Assembly: GCA_023053575.1 (NCBI GenBank)
Contig: JAKZAP010000017.1
Location: forward strand, 10,113,501 to 10,177,500
Origin: Branchinecta lynchi
Taxonomy: Eukaryota; Arthropoda; Branchiopoda; Anostraca; Branchinectidae
Length of the DNA stretch: 64,000 bases
Direction of reading: 5' to 3'
In this document: positions 58,484-64,000 of the stretch, one piece after another
How positions within the stretch are numbered: the first letter of the stretch is position 1
Layout of the letters: each line of letters begins with the position of its first letter
Translations under genes and position numbers: made by a program
Notes under the pieces: generated by a model
Database searches by the model: none
What the model was told of the DNA's origin: nothing
Seen by the model: only the letters and a program-made list of their open reading frames with translations

Positions 58484-58549
58484 AAGAGGCAACACTGACA
58501 CTGCGTAAAGAGGAGTCCCTCGCTGTGGCCACAGAAGCACATACTCAAG
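58484..58549 (+). CDS. Small exon: acidic linker before SH3
   Basis: The exon is 66 bp, phase 1 to phase 1 (donor GTCAGT at 58,550). It encodes EATLTLRKEESLAVATEAHTQ. It splices in frame to 58,910 and from either 56,995 or 57,702. Confidence 0.75.
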
Positions 58550-58909
58550 GTCAGTACTTAACCTCTGGATTTCATTCATTCATTTATTTATTTCCCTCAA
58601 AGAATATATAATGAGAAGTACCAAAATAAATTAAAAAAAACACTTGACCTTCGTATCTTTAACTTGGTAAATTTTACCTCCAGGAAAAGATTCAATGGGA
58701 AATTGAGATATGCTTGGGTAGCCTTCTGAATTCTTTTACCTATTTTTATAGACAGTTCACAGTTTACGAAAAAAAAGAAGAACACTAGCTCCAGTGATAA
58801 ATTATGAGTTTGGCCGCGTCGTTACCACGGACGACTTGAAGCGCTTGCGCAGAGTCGTTGGGCCTGATTGTTCATCAGCAGTCAGATTTTGATAACTTTC
58901 AAATTCCAG
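58550..58909. other. Intron without recognised features
   Basis: Contains a TTCATTCATTCATTTATTTATTT run at 58,570-58,591 and otherwise nothing recognisable. Confidence 0.45.
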
Positions 58910-59029
58910 TGGAAGAAGTAACAGCTTTACAGATCAAAGAAGGCGACGCTTTTCATGCACTTCAGACGTACGTGGCTGAAGGTGCCGACGCCATGCATCT
59001 CATTGAAGGTGAACGCGTTTACGTCCTTG
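58910..59029 (+). CDS. Exon: N-terminal half of an SH3 domain
   Basis: The exon is 120 bp, phase 1 to phase 1 (donor GTAAGT at 59,030). It encodes VEEVTALQIKEGDAFHAL then QTYVAEGADAMHLIEGERVY with VLG. The pattern (a first beta-strand with the A-L-x-T-Y motif, an acidic RT loop, then L-x-EGERVYVL) is the first half of an SH3 domain. The part with the WW motif must come from the next exon, beyond the window. An SH3 after a PEVK region is a feature of insect sallimus. The intron that splits the domain carries the polymerase-bearing element to the right. Confidence 0.78.
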
Positions 59030-59842
59030 GTAAGTAGATCCATCAGACGTGACCTTAAGTCAGTTTGTTTTTTACTGATTAATCTTACTAGACCTGCCAA
59101 AATTCGGAGTGACTTTAGTCGTCTCGTTGATAGATAGGGAGGGGGGGTGCTGTACCCCAAACTAAAAATAAGTACCTGGCGCCCACAGTTTTTCAACTTT
59201 GCGTATATAGTCAGATTATAGTGAAAACAGGTAAATCACCTCGATAAAGCAAAAAATCCAGGCTGTAATGCGGAATTGGGGCGATTAAAAAAATGAACCC
59301 AGGAATCTGAGCAGCGTTGCGAGAGTCCCTGTCCCCGCGTCTTTGTAACCTTTGCCTAAAGGGGAGCACAGTTGTCTAGGATGCGAAGTCCGGGGTCTGG
59401 TTTTCGAGAGAATTCGGAAGCATAGTGGGAATAATTTTGCCTTTTAAAGCTCAAGTTCCCCCGCCAAAGAATTTTTCTGGATCCTGCAGTGTGTCGTCTA
59501 GCACCCAGGGCAAACTAACAGTAGTTTGTGATGCTGCAGTTCGCTTTTTTGACAAAATATATCGGCAGTCGATGTTAGCGGTAATTACCGTGACCTCAGT
59601 AGTTATATAAAGGGGGTTCTGGCCCACCCTTCCCCCAATTTCAAAACCCCATTTTAACATCAATTTCTTAAATTTTAACATCCTTTTTACCAAATTACCC
59701 CCCTTTTTAAGAACATTTTTATTTTCTTACTTCCAAAATAAAGGATACAAGAAATGAGAAAAATTACCCTTTACTACATATAAAATACTACAATGTACAC
59801 TACTTCTTTTTTTTTTTACATTTTTCATTTTTTATTCAAATA
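59030..59842. other. Start of the SH3-splitting intron; left border zone of the mobile element
   Basis: Up to about 59,600 the sequence resembles the rest of the host introns. From about 59,640 it becomes AT-rich like the element to its right. I could not find a terminal inverted repeat or TSD here, so the border is only placed by composition, between about 59,600 and 59,830. Confidence 0.35.
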
Positions 59843-60151
59843 TTACTGAGTAAACAGTTCTAAATCCACATATGTTTCTTTGTTCTTGTTTTCGCGTACA
59901 ATAGGCTGCAAAACCAGATTTTTCTTTAAAAGTAATTCGTTAGCAATGGCATTATATTTCTGTGTTATAAACAAATCACATGGTTTGTCATTATGATTAA
60001 TAACTACAACCAACTTATCACCATATTTTGTCTTAGCAATTCTCATTTTAACAATAGTATATTTCAATCCTAGAACTAGTTCTTCTTTCCTGATTGTCTC
60101 ATTGTATTTATTCATTCTGATTGTATTCAAGACTTCCTTTGTGGACTCCAT
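59843..60151 (-). CDS. Small element gene, 102 residues, function unknown
   Basis: The ATG at 60,151 is preceded by TAATAA, and a polyadenylation-like AATAAA lies just past the stop. The protein is lysine- and asparagine-rich, with KEELVLGLKYTIVKMRIAK and KLVVVINHNDKPCDLF. It appears to be a compact beta-rich soluble protein without signal peptide or membrane span. I do not recognise it. Its AT-rich codon use, unlike the host exons, and shared start context with the next gene place it in the mobile element. Confidence 0.6.
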   Translation of the reverse strand: MESTKEVLNTIRMNKYNETIRKEELVLGLKYTIVKMRIAKTKYGDKLVVVINHNDKPCDLFITQKYNAIANELLLKKNLVLQPIVRENKNKETYVDLELFTQ

Positions 60152-60400
60152 TTATTAGGGGATGATTTTATTAAATAAAAATCCAGACTCACAAACTCAC
60201 ATACATATTTTTATTGATAATATCTAATGTAAAAAAAAATCCAAATCGATATTCATCACATCATCAAATTAAAATCTCCTCAATGTAACCAACAATTCTA
60301 CCTCTAGTACTGATAAAGCTCTTAAGGCAACAAAAAACAGGAAATCTCATTGCGCATTAGATGATTCACATCACAAAACATTTCGTTGCGGAGATTTTTC

Positions 60401-60485
60401 GGGCCCCGTTGGCAGAATGCTCTAAGTCGTGCAAACTTAGAAACCATTGTATCAACGATGTCGTGAGATCGAATCCCACTACCAG
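60401..60485 (+). other. tRNA-like sequence, probably a relic
   Basis: CGTTGGCAGAATGCTC resembles an A-box. CTAAGTCGTGCAAACTTAG forms a 5-bp anticodon-like stem. GTGAGATCGAATCCCAC forms a T-arm with a 7-base loop. The conserved T33 is absent and the acceptor ends do not pair well, so I do not call a tRNA gene. A tRNA-derived repeat within the element interval is the simplest reading. Confidence 0.35.
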
Positions 60486-60639
60486 CAATCCGTTGATAGT
60501 GAGTGATGGCGAAAAAAACTCTGAGATGAGTTTCCTCCCCATACGGGGCTACCCCAGACATATGTATATGTGTGTAGATATGATATTTTAACAACATCTT
60601 CAATCTTCAAAGTCTGGGGTGGGAGGTTTTGCAAAAATT

Positions 60640-61062
60640 TTATATTTTTGGTAAATTTTCTTGTATTTTGATAGTTTCGTTCTTACAATATTTATAACCG
60701 TTCAAGCGAACCTGTTTCATGTATTTTTCGCGAGGAAAAAATCGAAAGGTTTTACGCATCTCTGTTTCTCTCTGAATTACCTCCTCAATTGTTAACTGTC
60801 CGCATTTTAGCATCGAGAACAACTCAGTATAAAAATTGTAATTTGTCCTAAATTCTGCTTTTCTATCAGCAATGCTTAACTGCTTTTCAATTATTTCGAT
60901 GATAACAGCACCCAAACTTAAAGAAGCTAAAGGTAGCACTAGAAACGCAGACATTCCTGCTGCCGAAAAGAGGAATTTGGATACAAGTAAGCTATTACTT
61001 ATACGATTGTAGTACTTGTAACTGCGACGGTAAACATACATTTTCTTTTCTAATTCTTCCAT
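60640..61062 (-). CDS. Element membrane protein, 140 residues, function unknown
   Basis: The start ATG is at 61,062, preceded by a TATATAA-like box within AT-rich DNA and the same TAATAA-ATGGA start context as the gene at 60,151. Residues about 24-58 form one long or two short hydrophobic spans (SLLVSKFLFSAAGMSAFLV then LPLASLSLGAVIIEI). They are flanked by a Tyr/Arg-rich N-terminus and a basic C-terminal domain of about 80 residues. Polinton and adintovirus-type elements commonly carry small membrane proteins of unknown role; I cannot say which this is. Confidence 0.65.
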   Translation of the reverse strand: MEELEKKMYVYRRSYKYYNRISNSLLVSKFLFSAAGMSAFLVLPLASLSLGAVIIEIIEKQLSIADRKAEFRTNYNFYTELFSMLKCGQLTIEEVIQRETEMRKTFRFFPREKYMKQVRLNGYKYCKNETIKIQENLPKI

Positions 61063-61198
61063 TTATTATATAATAAAATTGTTTCGAAAAATTATTTGAT
61101 TTTTTCGAATTTCCACACACCCACCATCTAGGCTACTTTTACAGTATGGTTCTCTTTTTTTTTAGCTTGTGAGTCAAAGTTTAAAAAAATATATGATT

Positions 61199-61545
61199 TT
61201 TGTCAAATGAAGAGTAGTACAGAAAGTGGGATTCCAGTACACACAAATTTGTCAAATGAAGAGTAGTACAGAAAGTGGGATTCCAGTACACACAAATTTG
61301 TCAAATGAAGAGTAGTACAGAAAGTGGGATTCCAGTACACACAAATTTGTCAAATGAAGAGTAGTACAGAAAGTGGGATTCCAGTACACACACATTTGTC
61401 AAATGAAGAGTAGTACAGAAAGTGGGATTCCAGTACACACACATTTGTCACATGAAGAGTAGTACGAAAAGTGGGATTCCACTACACACACATTTGTCAC
61501 ATGAAGAGTAGTGAAGAATGTGCGAAATCCGTGTACACATTTTTC
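61199..61545. repeat. 49-bp tandem array between divergent genes
   Basis: Seven copies of a unit containing TTTGTCAAATGAAGAGTAGT and GTGGGATTCCAGTACACACA stand head to tail. The first five are near identical and the last two are diverged. The array sits in the gap between the minus-strand genes and the plus-strand polymerase, where a shared promoter or replication signal would be placed. Confidence 0.9.
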
Positions 61546-61641
61546 TCACAGAGTAGTAAGGTAATAGAAATTCAATGATTTTCTTTACGACTGAGAAAAC
61601 GCAGACTGGGAAATTCATTAATAAAAATGTTCCCCTATTAA

Positions 61642-64000
61642 ATGATGAATACTGCAGAGGTTATTCAGCTTTGTAAAAAGGTTATATCAAACAACAAAGT
61701 GGTTATACAAAGATTGTCGCTATAAACATATAATGAACTGCGGACTTATGCGAAAATTAATAAAATCAAAACAAATGGAGCTAAGAAACATGAAATAACA
61801 AATAATATAATAAACCATCTTAATAAGTATATTTTGATAGCAGAAGATAAAATTAAAATTGAACGCAGAAACGAAAGAACTCATAATAAGAACAGACCAT
61901 CCGACTACAAACCAGAACCGAGATTACGAACCATTCTGGAAGATGAGATAAGAGAAAATAATATCACCATTACAAAACTAAAACAAGAATACAATGATAA
62001 CAAAGAAAAAGAGACAAGCGAATTAAAAAGATTTCTGAAAAACAAGAACCTATCAACTCGCGGAAACCGAGAAGAAGTACTAAAAAGAGTTGGAGAATAC
62101 TATAATAATATTATTAAAAAACACGAAGATACTATAAAGAAAAATAGTAATATCATTAGAGCTCAAATCGAAAGAAGTGATAACAATAAAGAAAAAGTAG
62201 TCGATTTATCAACTCTCTTCATAAATAAGAAAAAAATTAAACAAGAAAAATTAATTCCTGATCATGTATTTAGAACGGAAGAAGAACAACAGCCTACTAT
62301 TTTTAGCGAAAGTGAGAATATATTCACTGTAAACGTTTCAGTTCAAGGTAATGGAGTTGAGGAGCATACTCTTATTGCTTTTACTTTCGCAGATATACAG
62401 CGGCGAATGAACGAAATAAATCAATATAGAGTTCAGTTTGTAACTCGGGTTATTTTCCATCGACAGGAGAATGATGAAGAAGTAGTAGTATATTACAACA
62501 GTACTTCTTGGATTTTAAATAAAAATAGCATTCTTGCTCATAATCATTTGAATGATAATAACAAGAGACTTAGTTCTTTAAGTAATACCCCTCGATCTGG
62601 GCTACAGTTTAGTCGGTATGAAGGAATTGATTATAGGATGACGCGAATAGAATCTTACATGGGAGGAACGTTTAAAATACTACCAGATTTCGTAAAAAAT
62701 AAAAAAGCGTGTATAAATATAAAAAATAACGACCAGAAATGTTTCCTTTGGTCTATCTTAGCAAATCTACATCCAGCTAAGGATCATGTTGATAGACTAT
62801 CAAATTATAAACAATATGAAAACGAATTTGATTTTGAAGGGGTTACCAACTTCCCAATGGATACTAAAGATATACACAAATTTGAAAATAGATACAACAT
62901 TAAGATTTGTTTATTTCAAATTGAAAAAGAGAAAATTATCAGAAGTCATATACTAAAAAGTACAATTAATGGGAAAACTGCAAAACATATCGTTCATTTA
63001 TTGTATTTCGATAATCATTATGTACTGGTAAAGGATCTGAGCAGATTAGTTGGTCCTCAAATATCTAAAAAGAAAACAAAGACATACCTCTGCACTTATT
63101 GCGGAAGGCATTTTAAGAAGGAAGAATGCTTTGAAAAACATGAAAGTAAAAATAATTGCGAAGATCCTGATATAATAATGCCTCCTGAAGGTTCAAGTAT
63201 ACAATATAAAAATATTGCAAAACAAATGAAAGTACCTTATTGCATAATAGCAGACTTTGAGTCTTATAACGAAGAATACAATCAGGTAAACGGGAAGAAA
63301 ACAATAAAAGTGGCCAAACAGAAGCCATTTGCTTACGGATTTCAGGTATGCTGTTCCTTTGATACAAACCAGAACAAATACTACGATTATTTCGGTGAAG
63401 ACGCTGCAAAACATTTTGTTAAAACCATTACAAAAGTATCCACAGAAATTGCAAACAAATATGAAAGCAGACAAAGAAACCATACTTATACCAATGCAGA
63501 AATTACCGAAAAATGGAAAAATCTAATGAATAAGACTTGTCACATCTGTACAACTGAAATTACTGAAAATCCTCACTTTGATCACGACCACATGACAGGA
63601 GAAGATAGGGGATTTGCTCATGCTGAATGTAATATGAAATACAGGATTCCTAGGCATATCCCGGTAGTAATGCATAATTTATCTAAATATGATTCCCATC
63701 TGTTTGTTAGAGAATTGATACCTGATAACGGAATTTTTGAAAGTGCAGAAAGTTTCATCTCATTCTCGAAATCAATAAGTATTACAAAAGCGGATACGGA
63801 AATAAAATATGAGATGCGGTTTATAGATTCAATTAGATTTATGGCTTCATCTTTAGACAAACTATCAGCAAATTTAGCAACATGTGATTGCAAAGTACCT
63901 TGTAATCATCTAAGACAGAATTTCAAGTACACATCTAACAGCTTCAAAAATGACGATGAATTCAAAGAAATAATTAAAAAAGGGGTGTATCCCTATGAAT
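61642..64000 (+). pseudogene. Family B DNA polymerase of a Polinton/adintovirus-like element, N-terminal part, one in-frame stop
   Basis: From the ATG at 61,642 the frame is open except for a TAA at 61,723, then open without a stop to the window edge (over 2.2 kb). Segments in order: a SAP-like helix pair straddling the stop (after it, YNELRTYAKINKIKTNG); a second SAP-like segment, SELKRFLKNKNLSTRG, near 62,014; a conserved block KNNDQKCFLWSILANLHP near 62,720; a C2H2-type finger, CTYCGRHFKKEECFEKH, near 63,090; and an exonuclease-I-like ADFESY at about 63,250. Then an endonuclease VII-like cluster, CHIC at 63,538 with DHDHMTGEDRGFAH and ECN, flows into VVMHNLSKYDSHLF. This mosaic is typical of polymerase genes of such elements in arthropods. 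Polymerase catalytic motifs lie beyond the window. No ATG follows the stop until about 62,406. The stop may mean decay, a sequence error, or an unusual start. Confidence 0.8.

Larger units (their letters stand above)
10986..59029 (+). other. sls: Titin/sallimus-like giant muscle gene (partial, both ends outside window)
   Basis: This is a gene-level span assembled from the exons listed separately. The domain order is four I-set Ig domains, linkers, a Glu/Lys coiled segment, a Thr/Gln-rich exon, a CBM21 module, a helical repeat segment, two huge repeat exons rich in Glu, Lys, Val, Thr and Gln, and the start of an SH3 domain. Ig, PEVK-like and SH3 parts together are known from insect sallimus/D-titin, the elastic filament linking Z-disc to thick filament. 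From memory of the family the SH3 follows the PEVK region, as here. All exons share the + strand and most junctions are phase 1, typical of Ig-module genes. The symbol is inferred from architecture; stretchin-Mlck or another arthropod Ig giant is the main alternative. I know of no CBM21 module in sallimus. Confidence 0.55.

Noticed and set aside
60322..60603. A 93-residue minus-strand frame between the two small element genes
   Set aside because: It runs antisense through the tRNA-like sequence, lacks the AATAAATGGA start context of its neighbours, and has no motif.
61199..61545. CRISPR-like regular repeat
   Set aside because: The 49-bp units are directly contiguous with no unique spacers, and the context is eukaryotic. 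It is a simple tandem array.

Overview
The window is animal nuclear DNA. It has long introns with GT/AG splice sites, exons mostly in phase 1, tRNA-derived SINE and LINE fragments, and many inverted-repeat DNA transposons with clear target-site duplications. The single host gene that can be followed lies entirely on the + strand, from about 10,986 to 59,029, and continues beyond it on both sides. It encodes a giant muscle-type protein: four I-set immunoglobulin (Ig) domains, acidic linkers, a Glu/Lys helix, very long low-complexity Glu/Lys/Val/Thr/Gln repeat exons, and the first half of an SH3 domain. This order best fits the arthropod titin sallimus/D-titin, so an arthropod (or another ecdysozoan) is the likeliest source. 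The assignment rests on architecture, not on a search.

Layout. 1-10,985 holds no convincing exon and is filled with repeats: two structured repeat families (here called A and C), a LINE reverse-transcriptase remnant, and a hAT element with a target-site duplication (TSD). 10,986-32,358 carries Ig exons (10,986; 13,426; 23,404; and one Ig split over 29,342 and 32,176), a small linker exon (14,972) and a large Ser/Asp-rich exon (25,474). 33,687 and 36,163 encode a charged helix. 37,890-39,236 is a Thr/Ser/Gln-rich exon with 33-residue repeats. 40,178-40,613 encodes an apparently complete CBM21 glycogen-binding module of the PP1 glycogen-targeting type, which is unexpected inside a titin-like gene. 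42,144-44,991 encodes a helical segment with two similar copies. 46,558-49,272 is a decayed coding segment, and splicing can bypass it. 49,273-53,853 and 54,470-56,995 are giant repeat exons sharing an exact 213-bp (71-residue) period. 57,588-59,029 holds four small exons leading into the SH3 domain.

The last intron, from 59,030 to the window edge, carries part of a self-synthesising DNA element (Polinton/Maverick or adintovirus-like). Two small genes lie on the - strand, then a 49-bp tandem array, then on the + strand the N-terminal part of a family B DNA polymerase with SAP-like, zinc-finger and endonuclease VII-like segments. Its frame carries one in-frame stop near the start and runs off the window.

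Exon chain. Each exon boundary was checked by reading phase. The chain from 10,986 to 59,029 is phase-consistent with two reservations: how the 25,474 exon leaves (it runs to a stop at 26,540 and may be a terminal exon of a short isoform), and the weak donor at 39,237.
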